A stretch of DNA of 35,594 bases from a bacterium (GCA_021813145.1 JAKALS010000002.1:1-35594); one strand, 5' to 3'; counted from the stretch's first letter, positions 5,484-14,879 are shown. Program-made: numbers and translations. Notes: a model not told the origin generated them from the letters alone.

Positions 5484-7319
5484 CTATCTTGAATCTCTTT
5501 CATGCCGCACTCTATCAAGATGGCTTAGGTATTTTTTTCTAAGTCTTAGATTTTTAGGAGTTACTTCCAATAACTCGTCGTCTTCTATAAAATCAATGCT
5601 TTCCTCAAGACTCATAATAGTTGCAGGTGTCAACGCTCCCAAATGTACGTCTGCCGTAGAGGCTCTCATATTCGTCTGCTTTTTTTCCTTTGTGACGTTA
5701 ATTTCTATGTCGTCCTGCCTTGAGTTTTCTCCTACTATCATCCCTTCGTAAACAGGTGTTCCCGGTTCGATAAAAGTAATTCCTCTCCCCTGTGCGTTGT
5801 TCAGTCCGTATTTAAGAGCATTTCCCCCTTCGGATGCTATCAGTACCCCGTTTCTAAGTTTCGCTATTGCGGGAGTCATGGGTTCATAATCAAAAAACTC
5901 TACATTTACTATTGCGGTTCCCTTGGTATTTGTCATTAAATCGTTTCTTATTCCGAAAAGATTTTTGGAAGGTATTTTATAAACAAATCTCGTGTTTCCG
6001 TTTCCTTCGGAATGCATATCCATCATTTCCCCTTTTCTTTTTCCCATTTCCGAAGTTATGATCCCTACAAATTCGTCGGGAACGTCTATCATCGCTGTCT
6101 CTACTGGTTCCATAGTTACTCCTTCTACGGTTTTTGTAATAACCTGAGGCTTTTCCACCTGGAATTCGTACCCCTCCCTCCTTAATGTTTCTATAAGAAT
6201 TGAGAGATGAAGTTCTCCCCTTCCTGAGACAACCATTCTTTCTCCGTTTTTTTCCAGCCTTAAGCTTATATTTGTTTCGAGTTCTTTAGTAAGCCTTTCT
6301 TCTATTTGTCTAGAATTTGTGAACTTTCCTTCTTTTCCTGCAAAAGGAGAAGTATTTGCGGATATCGCTATCTTAATAGTAGGCTCTTCGACAGTGATTC
6401 TTGGAAGCGCTTCGGGGTTTGAAGAATCGGCAATTGTATCCCCTATTGCAACTTGCGGAAATCCCGTGATATCTATTATGTCTCCGTCGAATGCTTCCTC
6501 TACGTCTATTTTTTTAAGACCGTAACTCACTCTTATGCTTTCCGCTTTTCCGATTATTTTTCCTCCCTTTTCATTAATTAACATAAGACTTTGCCCTTTT
6601 TTAACGGAACCTCTCTTTATCTTTCCTATTGCATGCTTTCCTTTATGGGTGTCGTAATCGAGGGCGCTTACAAGCATTTGAAAAGTTCCTTCTTCGGTTA
6701 ACGGCGCTGGAATAAAAGAAATTATTTCTTCCAGTATCGGCTCAAGATTTGTGCTTTTTTCCACGTCTTCAGGGTTTTTTGCCGCTTTTCCTTCCCGTCC
6801 TATTGCATAAAAAACCGGAAAATCAAGCTGGTCGTGATGAGTGGCGAGCTCAAGAAACAGATCGTTAGTTGCTTCAAGTGTTTTATTTATGTCCGCAAGC
6901 CTTTTATCGATTTTATTTATTACTACAATAATTTTTAAATTCTGATCCAGCGCTTTTTTAAGAACGAATTTTGTCTGGGGCATTGGGCCTTCCTGCGCAT
7001 CTATTATAAGAAGGGCGCCGTCTGCCATATTTAATGTTCTTTCAACTTCCCCGGAAAAATCGGCGTGTCCGGGCGTATCAATAATATTTATTTTGCGGTT
7101 TTTATAATAAATAGCGGTATTCTTGGCAAGAATCGTTATTCCCCTTTCTCTTTCCAAAGGGTTGGAGTCGAGTATAGTAGTCTGCTGCATTTCCGCCTCG
7201 TTTTCGCGAAATGTATGTGACTGCTTTAACATAAAATCTACAAGAGTCGTTTTTCCGTGGTCTACGTGGGCTATAACGGCAACATTTCTTATATTTTCGG
7301 AACGGAATTCGTTATTCAT
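5484..7319 (-). CDS. typA: Ribosome-associated GTPase TypA/BipA
   Basis: 611 residues from the ATG at 7319, giving MNNEFRSENIRNVAVIAHVD, which matches the family's usual start. A TTG at 7349 would add 10 atypical residues. G1 is AHVDHGKTT, G2 is in RERGITI, G3 is DTPGHAD and G4 is NKID. These are followed by a beta-barrel domain, two alpha/beta domains like those of EF-G, and the BipA-specific C-terminus (ALTPATIMSLEESIDFIEDDELLEVTP). TypA binds the 70S ribosome at the EF-G site and helps 50S assembly and growth under stress or cold. Length and motifs are complete. It is a single gene. Confidence 0.95.
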   Translation of the reverse strand: MNNEFRSENIRNVAVIAHVDHGKTTLVDFMLKQSHTFRENEAEMQQTTILDSNPLERERGITILAKNTAIYYKNRKINIIDTPGHADFSGEVERTLNMADGALLIIDAQEGPMPQTKFVLKKALDQNLKIIVVINKIDKRLADINKTLEATNDLFLELATHHDQLDFPVFYAIGREGKAAKNPEDVEKSTNLEPILEEIISFIPAPLTEEGTFQMLVSALDYDTHKGKHAIGKIKRGSVKKGQSLMLINEKGGKIIGKAESIRVSYGLKKIDVEEAFDGDIIDITGFPQVAIGDTIADSSNPEALPRITVEEPTIKIAISANTSPFAGKEGKFTNSRQIEERLTKELETNISLRLEKNGERMVVSGRGELHLSILIETLRREGYEFQVEKPQVITKTVEGVTMEPVETAMIDVPDEFVGIITSEMGKRKGEMMDMHSEGNGNTRFVYKIPSKNLFGIRNDLMTNTKGTAIVNVEFFDYEPMTPAIAKLRNGVLIASEGGNALKYGLNNAQGRGITFIEPGTPVYEGMIVGENSRQDDIEINVTKEKKQTNMRASTADVHLGALTPATIMSLEESIDFIEDDELLEVTPKNLRLRKKYLSHLDRVRHERDSR

Positions 7320-7480
7320 AATATATTCCCGCCACATTTTACCGTTCAACTTTCCAGAACTATTCGTTCACGTCTTACGGAGCAATGATAGGCGGATTGT
7401 AGACTAGTAAATTCGTCTACAAAAAACAGCCGTCTTTCAGCTGTTACACAATTATAACATAATTCAGATATTTACTATGT

Positions 7481-7486
7481 TATAAT
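7481..7486 (+). promoter_or_regulatory. -10 box of the deacetylase gene
   Basis: A perfect TATAAT ends 6 bases before the ATG at 7493. No good -35 box is seen. Confidence 0.6.
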
Positions 7487-7492
7487 CCCACT

Positions 7493-8455
7493 ATGGCGCG
7501 GAAAAAAACAGTAAAATCTAAAAAGAGGTCTAAAAATACTTCTTCCTTATTTTTAAAAAATTTGCCCCTTTTAGGTATTCTTGTACTTTTTCTCCTTTTG
7601 TTTTCTTCAGTTTCTTTTCTTTCTTCAAAACTTCAAGTAAAAAATAGCTATATATCTGCCCCAAAAATCGCTAAAGAAACTCCAAAGGCTTCACGGTCTG
7701 CAAAACTAGTCAATGCCAGCACAAAACCTTCTCCCACGACACTTGAATATTCTGCAGGCATACCTACAACCCAGCCTTCAAGCGGTTACTGCCTCTATGT
7801 TCCGGTGCTTGTCTATCATCATATACAGCCGGAGGCTACCGCAAGGCAACTCGGACAAACTTCATTAACCGTAGATAATGGAATTTTTGCACAGCAAATG
7901 GAATATCTTGCTACACATGGATATAACGCAATCTGGGCTTCCGATTTGGTTAATGCTCTTAGGAATCACACCGGGCTTCCCCCAAAAAGTATATTAATAA
8001 CAATGGACGATGGATATGCTGATAACGACATATACGCATTGCCCGTATTAAAACAATACGGACTTAAGGCAAATCTTATGCTTGCCTCGGGATTGGTAGG
8101 AAGCAATCCCGATATGCTTACATGGAGTCAGGTGGCGGATATGAAAAATAGCGGCCTTTATTATTTTACCGATCATACCTGGTCCCATTATGCAATATCT
8201 AACGGCCCGCAGAGCAAGATTCAATTCGAAATTACAACTGCACAGAATGAAATACAACAACATACCGGGCAAACAGTGAATATTTTTACATATCCGTACG
8301 GTTCATTTAATAGTAACGCGATTAATACGTTAACTTCCGATGGATTTATCGGAGGATTTTCGACAATTCCCGGAATGTACCAATGTGATTCCTTTATTAT
8401 GACCCTTCATAGAACTCATATAGGTAATGCGCCTCTTTCTGCTTACGGACTGTAA
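7493..8455 (+). CDS. Membrane-anchored polysaccharide deacetylase (CE4, NodB-like)
   Basis: 320 residues. A basic N-terminus is followed by one membrane helix (about 22-45), a Pro/Ser/Thr-rich linker (about 50-98) and a NodB domain outside the cell. Motif 1 is TMDDG with D172 and D173 (more often TFDDG), motif 2 is HTWSH with H228 and H232 as metal ligands, and motif 3 is YPYG at 267-270. The family removes N- or O-acetyl groups from peptidoglycan, chitin-type or other surface polysaccharides using Zn or a similar metal. The opening VPVLVYHHI is typical of the peptidoglycan and PgaB-like branch. The next gene is also an anchored surface protein, which suggests a cell-envelope pair, though that gene has its own promoter. 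Confidence 0.9.
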   Translation: MARKKTVKSKKRSKNTSSLFLKNLPLLGILVLFLLLFSSVSFLSSKLQVKNSYISAPKIAKETPKASRSAKLVNASTKPSPTTLEYSAGIPTTQPSSGYCLYVPVLVYHHIQPEATARQLGQTSLTVDNGIFAQQMEYLATHGYNAIWASDLVNALRNHTGLPPKSILITMDDGYADNDIYALPVLKQYGLKANLMLASGLVGSNPDMLTWSQVADMKNSGLYYFTDHTWSHYAISNGPQSKIQFEITTAQNEIQQHTGQTVNIFTYPYGSFNSNAINTLTSDGFIGGFSTIPGMYQCDSFIMTLHRTHIGNAPLSAYGL

Positions 8456-8485
8456 TTTAGCACCAGTCGTTAGAAACTAGCGTAA

Positions 8486-8514
8486 TTGACACTTCATTAT
8501 CGTTAATCTACGAT
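8486..8514 (+). promoter_or_regulatory. Promoter of the gene at 8521
   Basis: TTGACA at 8486-8491, a 17-base spacer, then TACGAT at 8509-8514, which ends 6 bases before the ATG. This is the clearest case in the window of a sigma-70 promoter whose start site would fall on or next to the start codon. Confidence 0.75.
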
Positions 8515-8520
8515 ATTCTT

Positions 8521-9237
8521 ATGGAAGTCGAACCACTTATAGAAGAGAAAGACAGCAGGTGGAAGTTTAAAAATCCCGGAATAAAAGGCCTTTTGATCTT
8601 TTTTCTGGTATTTATCTTTATCAATCTTATTTATATAGATCTACTTCTTATTCAGGGTCTTAACAAGCAAACTATTGTGCAAAAATTCGAAAGTATTGCT
8701 TCAAGCCAAACAACTCCCCAACCTTTGGCTACTCAAAATCCGGACGTTTGCCCTCAAGGATGTCTTACTCAAATCACCAATGCAATAAATTCCAGCAAAA
8801 CGGCCGTTGTGACGCCTTCGCCGATAGTTACTCCTGCTCCTTCGCAAAACACAAATACGGCATTTTCTCAGATAAAGGAATACTACGTCCCTTTCGGTTC
8901 CGGCTCGGGAAGCTACTCCGACTGGACAAATGTTCCCGGACTTCAGGCTTCCGTTGACAGCTCTGCTTACGGGACAATAAAGTCGGTAGTTTTTGAAGCA
9001 TCGTTACATATCCCAACCGGCAACGAAACGGCGAGCGTAAGGCTCTATGATGTCACACAGGGCCATCCGGTATGGAATTCCGAGATTGACTTTAACGGGA
9101 ATACCAACTCCGTATTTTTAGCCTCACCCAATATTAACCTTGACGCCGGAAATAACATATATGCGGTACAAATGAAAACCCAGCTTCAATACAACGCTGT
9201 ACTGGACCAATCCAGGATTCACATTACCACTCAATAG
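8521..9237 (+). CDS. Membrane-anchored surface protein, beta-rich, unknown function
   Basis: 238 residues. A charged cytoplasmic head (EVEPLIEEKDSRWKFK) is followed by one membrane helix (about 25-48), then a Ser/Thr/Pro/Gln-rich linker with a CPQGC pair (residues about 77-81) that could form a disulfide. The C-terminal domain (about 115-238) is rich in beta strands and aromatic or Asn/Gly residues (YYVPFGSGSGSYSDWTNVPG, ASVRLYDVTQGHPVWNSEID). It looks like a sandwich-fold binding or adhesion domain. I recognise no named family. It follows the deacetylase and has its own promoter, so a role at the cell surface is inferred. Confidence 0.65.
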   Translation: MEVEPLIEEKDSRWKFKNPGIKGLLIFFLVFIFINLIYIDLLLIQGLNKQTIVQKFESIASSQTTPQPLATQNPDVCPQGCLTQITNAINSSKTAVVTPSPIVTPAPSQNTNTAFSQIKEYYVPFGSGSGSYSDWTNVPGLQASVDSSAYGTIKSVVFEASLHIPTGNETASVRLYDVTQGHPVWNSEIDFNGNTNSVFLASPNINLDAGNNIYAVQMKTQLQYNAVLDQSRIHITTQ

Positions 9238-9250
9238 CCCCTTGGGTCGA

Positions 9251-9273
9251 CAATGATCATTGAGAGAGATTGT
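9251..9273. other. Palindrome CAATGATCATTG and outer inverted repeat
   Basis: A perfect 12-base palindrome occupies 9251-9262, and GACAAT (9249-9254) pairs with ATTGTC (9268-9273). It follows the stop at 9237 and precedes dinB by about 190 bases. It may be an operator or part of a weak terminator. The rest of 9238-9453 holds nothing I can support. Confidence 0.35.
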
Positions 9274-9453
9274 CTTATTTTGTTCTATTGATTTTCGTAT
9301 TATCTTCTAATATTATTGGATTAATATGCTGCCCTTTTATTTTTTTCCACAAAGAATTTATCTTCTTATTAAAAAGGTCTTGAAAGTATACGTTTATTGG
9401 ATGCTTGTTTAAATTTTATATCTTGAAAATTGGAAACTGAAAAAATTTTGTTT

Positions 9454-10686
9454 ATGAATAAAGTTATTTTGCATATTGATTTTGATTCGTATTTTGCATC
9501 CTGCGAACAGCAGTTTAACCCAAAGCTTAGGGGAAAACCTATCGGCGTTACTGCTACAAACGGGAGAACCTGCATAATTGCGGCATCGCGGGAGGCAAAA
9601 AAATGTGGAGTGAAATCCCCTTCAAGGACATGGGAGGCGGTAAAAATTGTCCCGGATATGGTTTATGTACCGGCCCAATTCGAACGCTATTGGGAAATAA
9701 CACAAAAGTTCTTAAACATCTGCAAAGATTACTCCCCTTATGTTGAACTATTTTCGCTTGACGAAGTCTTTATGGATATTACGGGAACGGAAAAGCTTTT
9801 CGGAGGAAAATACAAGATCGTCCAAAAGATCAGGGAAAGAATTAAAAAGGAAATAGGCGAATATATAACCGTGTCTGTTGGAATTTCCTATAACAAGCTC
9901 TTGGCAAAACTAGGTTCGGGAATGAATAAGCCAAACGGACTATGCGAAATAACAAGGGATAATGTCTGGGATATTTACTCAAAAACAGAACTTACAGACC
10001 TTTGCGGGATAGGGGAAAGAGTAAAGAAAAGACTTAATAAAATAGGTGTTTATACGCCTCTGGAATTAAGGAACACACCGCTAAAAGTTCTGATAAAAGA
10101 ATTCAAAGACGTAGAAGGACACTTTTTGAAAAATCTCGGGACCGCAACCGATGAGTCCGAAGTAATCCCCTATTACTTTGAAACAGAAACAAAATCGGTG
10201 GGAAGAAGTTATTGCATCCCAAAAAACACATACGACCAAAGGCTGATCCTTCAGCATATATACGAACTCTGCGAAGAAGTCGCATTGAAGTTAAGAAGAC
10301 TGGATAAGAAAGGAAGAACTGTAGGGCTTTACCTTGGAGGAAGCAATAATTATCATGGACGAAAAACCCTAAAAAACCATATAGATAAAGCAGAAGAAAT
10401 ATTTGCTTTATGTAAAATCCTTTATGGCGGATGGAATCCAAAAATGGTAAGACAGATTTCTATCTGGGTAGGGAATCTTGAAGATTCAAAAAACCTTACC
10501 CTTCCCCTTTTCGATGAAAAGGAAAAAAGAGAAAAAATCTCAAAAGCAGTAGATAAAATAAACGAAAAATTCGGAGATCATACGATACGCAACGGTTTCC
10601 TGCTTTATGCGCCTAATCTAAAAACCGTTCCCAACGGTTATATGGCGGACAGATTTGAAAGGCAAAAATTAAGCGCAAGCTTATGA
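9454..10686 (+). CDS. dinB: Y-family DNA polymerase (DinB/Pol IV type)
   Basis: 410 residues from the ATG at 9454. A TTG at 9430 would add eight atypical residues. The start MNKVILHIDFDSYFASCEQQ carries metal ligand D9 and the aromatic steric-gate region Y13-F14. SLDEVFMDIT gives D103 and E104, the same spacing as the Pol IV catalytic residues. A helix-hairpin-helix (LCGIGERVKKRLNKIG, about 183-198) lies in the thumb, followed by the little-finger domain. LPLF at 350-353 fits a beta-clamp-binding peptide but is internal rather than C-terminal. The enzyme bypasses template lesions with low fidelity. No LexA-type box was recognised upstream. Its last 6 bases overlap the convergent nuclease gene. 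Confidence 0.93.
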   Translation: MNKVILHIDFDSYFASCEQQFNPKLRGKPIGVTATNGRTCIIAASREAKKCGVKSPSRTWEAVKIVPDMVYVPAQFERYWEITQKFLNICKDYSPYVELFSLDEVFMDITGTEKLFGGKYKIVQKIRERIKKEIGEYITVSVGISYNKLLAKLGSGMNKPNGLCEITRDNVWDIYSKTELTDLCGIGERVKKRLNKIGVYTPLELRNTPLKVLIKEFKDVEGHFLKNLGTATDESEVIPYYFETETKSVGRSYCIPKNTYDQRLILQHIYELCEEVALKLRRLDKKGRTVGLYLGGSNNYHGRKTLKNHIDKAEEIFALCKILYGGWNPKMVRQISIWVGNLEDSKNLTLPLFDEKEKREKISKAVDKINEKFGDHTIRNGFLLYAPNLKTVPNGYMADRFERQKLSASL

Positions 10687-11484
10687 GGACAACGACTTAG
10701 CCTGTTCGAGAACCTGCTTCTTCCTTTCAAGAGAAAGATCAATCAGTAAATCCAAAACGTCTCCTGTAAGGTCTTTACATAAGACGATATGATTTTCCAA
10801 TAATTGCTGTTTTTGATTCTTTGAAAGAGTTGTAAGAATGGTAATCGGATGAAGGTTATATTTTTCGACAAGTTCCCTCAGGCTTCCCTCCTTGGGATAA
10901 CTCCAGCTTACAATCCCCATGCCCGAACATAAGGCATAAGAAAGGGCGTCTGCAGTAACCTTTGTGTTTGTAACAAGCCACGCTTCGTTCAAATTATATT
11001 TATCCTTAATATCTTCGAATCTTGAGTGGGTATAAAGAGATACCTGTACATCTGTCCTTGTTCCGGATTGATTGTGGAATTTTGCTTCAATCATTATTCT
11101 TTTGTTGTCTTTTTGGGCAATTACGTCGACTTCATGAGAAACACATTTGCCGGTCAATATACTCCTAACCTGAGTCGCATAACCCTCTTTCTTAAGGATT
11201 TCCGAAACAAAGTCTTCAAAGGGATAACCGGTGGGCCCCAAATCCATAATAGATTGCTTAAGACTGTACCTTGCGCCTTTATAAGAATCATTGGCGCCAA
11301 GATATTCCGTTATATGCTTATATATTTCGGAAGTCGGAATATTCGGATACAGCTTTTCTTTTACATGCTTTAATGTTTCTTCCTGAAGAGAGCGCTTTAT
11401 TCCTGCGCGTTGAATAGAAACTCTTAGCTTATCCTCACTGAAGGGTTCAGTTTCACCTGTAGCTTTTACCACACTTATCCCCAT
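10681..11484 (-). CDS. ATP-cone domain fused to a Mrr-like restriction endonuclease
   Basis: 267 residues. Residues 1-85 match an ATP-cone (VVKATGETEPFSEDKLRVSI, later SYKGARYSLKQSI), the nucleotide-sensing domain known from ribonucleotide reductases and NrdR. Residues about 86-205 are a PD-(D/E)XK nuclease of the Mrr type: GYPFEDFVSEILKKEGY, then HEVDVIA with D120, then IMIEAKFH with E133 and K135 as the catalytic motif. The C-terminal 60 residues are helical. Mrr-type enzymes cut modified or foreign DNA, and the cone could make cutting depend on nucleotide levels, which is inference. There is no methylase next to it, so it would be a solitary type IV-like or repair nuclease. It is convergent with dinB and has a leaderless promoter. 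Confidence 0.85.
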   Translation of the reverse strand: MGISVVKATGETEPFSEDKLRVSIQRAGIKRSLQEETLKHVKEKLYPNIPTSEIYKHITEYLGANDSYKGARYSLKQSIMDLGPTGYPFEDFVSEILKKEGYATQVRSILTGKCVSHEVDVIAQKDNKRIMIEAKFHNQSGTRTDVQVSLYTHSRFEDIKDKYNLNEAWLVTNTKVTADALSYALCSGMGIVSWSYPKEGSLRELVEKYNLHPITILTTLSKNQKQQLLENHIVLCKDLTGDVLDLLIDLSLERKKQVLEQAKSLSS

Positions 11485-11490
11485 AAATAT

Positions 11491-11519
11491 ATGTTAGTAC
11501 GCCTTTTTTCTATTTACAA
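11491..11519 (-). promoter_or_regulatory. Promoter of the ATP-cone/Mrr gene
   Basis: On the minus strand TTGTAA (11519-11514), a 17-base spacer, then TAACAT (11496-11491), which ends 6 bases before the ATG at 11484. It predicts a leaderless mRNA. Confidence 0.65.
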
Positions 11520-11522
11520 GGA

Positions 11523-14500
11523 TTAGTGGGAATTGAAGAATAATAAATTCTTGTTTAATGCCTGGTTAAAATTACCCAATAAATTGTGGTTATCGTTAGG
11601 ATACATAATAAGATTTGCATTTTTATTGAGGCTAACCAAATCGTCGTAAAGTTCTATTGAATTCTCAAAAGGCACGGTTCCATCATTTGTTCCCTGGCTT
11701 ATTTGTATCGGAGTTTTTATATCGGTTAGATAATTTAGTTGTGATACGCCTTGCCATAAAACCGGATTGCTTTCGGGGGTGCCCATAATCTTAAATGTTC
11801 CGCCGTAAGGATCCTCCAGAGTTTTTGATTCCTCTAACTGCGGAAGATGTGAAGCGGAAAACCACCTCAAAGGGTCGATAACGGGGGCCCAGAGAGCCGC
11901 TGCTTTAATCTGGGGAGTAAAGTCAGACTGCTTTCCCAATATCTCCAGGACCTTAAGAGTAACTTCCCCGCCCATAGAATGACCCCACATATAAACTTTA
12001 TTCTGATTTGCATAAGGTAAGGAATCCAAAGATGCAAGAAGATTCATTACGTCAATCGGATAGGCAAACCTCATAAGGGGAGCATCTACAACTTCAGATT
12101 TCCCGTTTCCTCTGTAATCCGGTTTGAGAACGAGATAACCGTATCGGGCAAAATAGTCTGCCTCCGCTCTATAAGAAGTAAGGGTATTATAGGTTTTCGG
12201 ATCAATATATCCGTGATTTACTATTAAAACAGGATATCCGTCTTTAGGTGCCGGTGTATTAGGAACATCCATAAGAGAATTTATTTTAAGACCATCCGAG
12301 TAATAATAAACCAAATAGGAAGTGAAAGCTTTTTCCGAAGAAACTCTTTTTTCTATTGTTATATCACTTCCCTTATATTCCCTGTGCTGAAGCGAAGGCA
12401 GTGAATACGGAAAAAGATTTACTTCGTTTTTTCTCGGAATGTGTTTTAGATATAAATTTTTCTTTTCAAACACAACAAATTGTCCGAGTTTAAATATTTC
12501 AATATAGTTCTTGTCAGCTTCCATTTCATTTGCCATTTTTATCTGGGATTCCAGGGACGGTTGGGCAAACTGGTCGTTCAGAAGAAAAGCAATTATATCG
12601 GCTTTGTTAATCCCAACGGGAATCGTGTAAATAAGCTGCCTTCTGGATAAGTGGGATCCCAAATTATTTGTTGCGGCAATGCTATATCTGGGCGGTATGT
12701 CCGCGAGAAAATTGTTAATGATATCTTTATTACTTAAAGTCTGTGTGTACATGGCTATGTTAGGGTTTAGGGTTCCGGGAAGTGGCCCCCAAAGATAAGC
12801 CGATATTAAGGTTGTCGAGATTATAAGTAACGAATAAAACGTTAAAGAAACTTTCGGGAAATGTTTTCTTAGCCTTCTTATGCCGTATACGGCTGCAACA
12901 AACACGAATGGAGTGACAACGGATGTATACTGATAATATATCTGATGCATAGTAGCATCTGTGCTTAGCAAATTTATGCCGAGATCCGGTCCCGCAAAAA
13001 TAAGGGCAAACGGAGAAAAAAATGATAAGAATCCGAGAGGTAAAAAAGTTTGGAGAAGGTACATAAGCTGATCTTTGGAAAATATAAAACCCAATGTTTT
13101 GACAGGAGACAAAATTATGTTTTTAATTATTGAAGACGGAGAAGATCCAAAATCCGAGTAATAAGAAAGAGCAAAATGATTTCCGCCGCGTGCCTGAGGA
13201 ATAGCAATCCATATAAGATAGTAAAATATAAAAAGAGAAGATAAAAATATAAATGCTCCAAATAAGAATCTTGATACTAATGTTATTTTCTTACCATATT
13301 CTTTTCTTAAATACCCAACTGCAGAACCAAGGCTTAAGTATAGTCCGAAAATAGAAGTTACAGCCCAAACCTCCTCTTTTGTGAGACCTGCAAGCACAGA
13401 AAAAACAATAAAGACAATGTATTTTCTTTTTATAAAGAAATATGTTGCGGCAAGAAGAAATGTGGTAGCCAAAGTTACCGGATGGAAATCATACAGATTT
13501 GAATATCCTAGAGAAGGATTTAACAAATACGCATAAGATAAAATTAAGGAAATATTTTTATTCTTGAGTATTTCCTTTGAAATAAGATAAACAAATACCG
13601 CCCCAAGCCCTAAAACTACAGACTGTAAAACGAGTAATACCTTAGGATCGGACCATATAAAATAAAGAGGAGCTATTAATATAAGGATTAAATCGGCATG
13701 GAACGCCAGCCTTGAGATGACGTTTGTACCATTCGGATTGGTCATCTGAAATATTCTTCCATGTATGGTATTCCAGACGGTCTGATCCATATTCCCAAGG
13801 TCAAATCTTCCCGTAAAAAAATTATCGTATCTTAAAAAGCTTGAATTCGTAAAATAAAAGATGTAGACAACAACTCCTAAAAGAAGAATCAATTCATATA
13901 TGTGGGAAGATAAAATATTTTCAATCCTTTCCAGTTTAGTACTTTTGGCTTTTGTCCATGCATAAACTAAACCCAGAAAAACTAATTCTGAAATAATAAA
14001 AATTATCCTTGAAAATATTGCCGAAAGTCCGGCAAGCGGAAAAGAAATAAATTTACTTAGACTTACAGTAATTACTCCTTCTCTGACTCCTAGACCCATA
14101 GGGGTAATAATTGAAAGATAACCCACAAGAAGAGCAAAAGCAAAAATACTTATTTCCTGTATAAAGAAGAATAGATTTAAATTTATTATGGATATTGTGG
14201 CAAAATAGCTACCCAGAGCAAAAAACAAAAAAGAAAAAATGGACAAAATAAGAATATCAAAGTTTGTACGGACAGAAAATCTTGGAAGTAAGGCAGTAAT
14301 CTTACCGTGAATAATATGGTTATTAAAGATAAAAAATATTGTCAGTGAAGCTATAGCCAGTATGGATAATAAGGTTAACAAGCTATTATCTAAAAAAAGA
14401 GAAAAAGCGGGAATTGAAAGTATAAGGCTTGATATAACTATATATTGTGATTCGGTCAAAAGACTGAATGCAGATTCTTTTTTACTAAGACCCTTTTTTT

Positions 14501-14867
14501 CGAATAAAAAAGCTCTTGAAAGAAAACTCCAGATATTTCCCGGGGTATATCTTTTAAGCTCAGAGATGGAGAAATAATATGCATTCTCTTTATGGGAAAT
14601 TTCTATATTTTTTTCCCTGATTATTCTCTTCCATGTAACAGACCTTAAAGCAAAGTAAAGTTGAAAACACAATATCGATACTACAAGAAGAAACGGATCT
14701 ATGTGTTTTATCTGAAAAAATGTGCTTGCTGAATTTTGTAAGACAACCTTAAAAACAAAAATAAGTGAAATTACGGCAACCGGCCAGCCAATTAAAAATT
14801 TTATGAGCGGAAATAATCTGTCTTTGATTCTATTCATATAGAGCGCTTCAATCCATTCGACAAGCAC
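11523..14867 (-). CDS. Three-part fusion: flippase-like domain, DUF2079 and alpha/beta hydrolase
   Basis: 1114 residues from GTG at 14867 (an ATG at 14837 would remove ten). Residues about 15-310 are a polytopic domain like UPF0104 and the membrane part of lysylphosphatidylglycerol synthases, with the signature ITPMGLGVREGV. Residues about 320-800 match DUF2079 (GRFDLGNMDQTVWNTIHGRI, SNLYDFHPVTLA, AGLTKEEVWA), a polytopic domain thought to be related to GT-C-type glycosyltransferases. Residues about 877-1114 are an alpha/beta hydrolase of the dienelactone-hydrolase/S9 type: HG oxyanion region, GHSMGG nucleophile S964, D1062 in QGTNDGTVP and H1094 in NDNHN. The hydrolase probably lies outside the cell. 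All three parts are one uninterrupted frame, and this combination is not one I know. It is the last gene of the MacAB-like operon, 12 bases after the permease. A role in moving, transferring and cleaving a lipid-linked surface molecule is inference. Confidence 0.85.
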   Translation of the reverse strand: MLVEWIEALYMNRIKDRLFPLIKFLIGWPVAVISLIFVFKVVLQNSASTFFQIKHIDPFLLVVSILCFQLYFALRSVTWKRIIREKNIEISHKENAYYFSISELKRYTPGNIWSFLSRAFLFEKKGLSKKESAFSLLTESQYIVISSLILSIPAFSLFLDNSLLTLLSILAIASLTIFFIFNNHIIHGKITALLPRFSVRTNFDILILSIFSFLFFALGSYFATISIINLNLFFFIQEISIFAFALLVGYLSIITPMGLGVREGVITVSLSKFISFPLAGLSAIFSRIIFIISELVFLGLVYAWTKAKSTKLERIENILSSHIYELILLLGVVVYIFYFTNSSFLRYDNFFTGRFDLGNMDQTVWNTIHGRIFQMTNPNGTNVISRLAFHADLILILIAPLYFIWSDPKVLLVLQSVVLGLGAVFVYLISKEILKNKNISLILSYAYLLNPSLGYSNLYDFHPVTLATTFLLAATYFFIKRKYIVFIVFSVLAGLTKEEVWAVTSIFGLYLSLGSAVGYLRKEYGKKITLVSRFLFGAFIFLSSLFIFYYLIWIAIPQARGGNHFALSYYSDFGSSPSSIIKNIILSPVKTLGFIFSKDQLMYLLQTFLPLGFLSFFSPFALIFAGPDLGINLLSTDATMHQIYYQYTSVVTPFVFVAAVYGIRRLRKHFPKVSLTFYSLLIISTTLISAYLWGPLPGTLNPNIAMYTQTLSNKDIINNFLADIPPRYSIAATNNLGSHLSRRQLIYTIPVGINKADIIAFLLNDQFAQPSLESQIKMANEMEADKNYIEIFKLGQFVVFEKKNLYLKHIPRKNEVNLFPYSLPSLQHREYKGSDITIEKRVSSEKAFTSYLVYYYSDGLKINSLMDVPNTPAPKDGYPVLIVNHGYIDPKTYNTLTSYRAEADYFARYGYLVLKPDYRGNGKSEVVDAPLMRFAYPIDVMNLLASLDSLPYANQNKVYMWGHSMGGEVTLKVLEILGKQSDFTPQIKAAALWAPVIDPLRWFSASHLPQLEESKTLEDPYGGTFKIMGTPESNPVLWQGVSQLNYLTDIKTPIQISQGTNDGTVPFENSIELYDDLVSLNKNANLIMYPNDNHNLLGNFNQALNKNLLFFNSH

Positions 14868-14879
14868 GGGATTTCTGAT

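Noticed and set aside
9275-9415. Minus-strand open frame of about 46 codons in the gap before dinB
   Set aside because: It reads somewhat like protein (FNKKINSLWKKIKGQHIN) but has no start codon and is Lys/Asn/Ile-rich as expected by chance in AT-rich DNA.
9454-10686. Reverse transcriptase of a DGR
   Set aside because: The only polymerase-like gene near the variable region is a Y-family polymerase with Pol IV catalytic spacing, not an RT; there is no YxDD motif.
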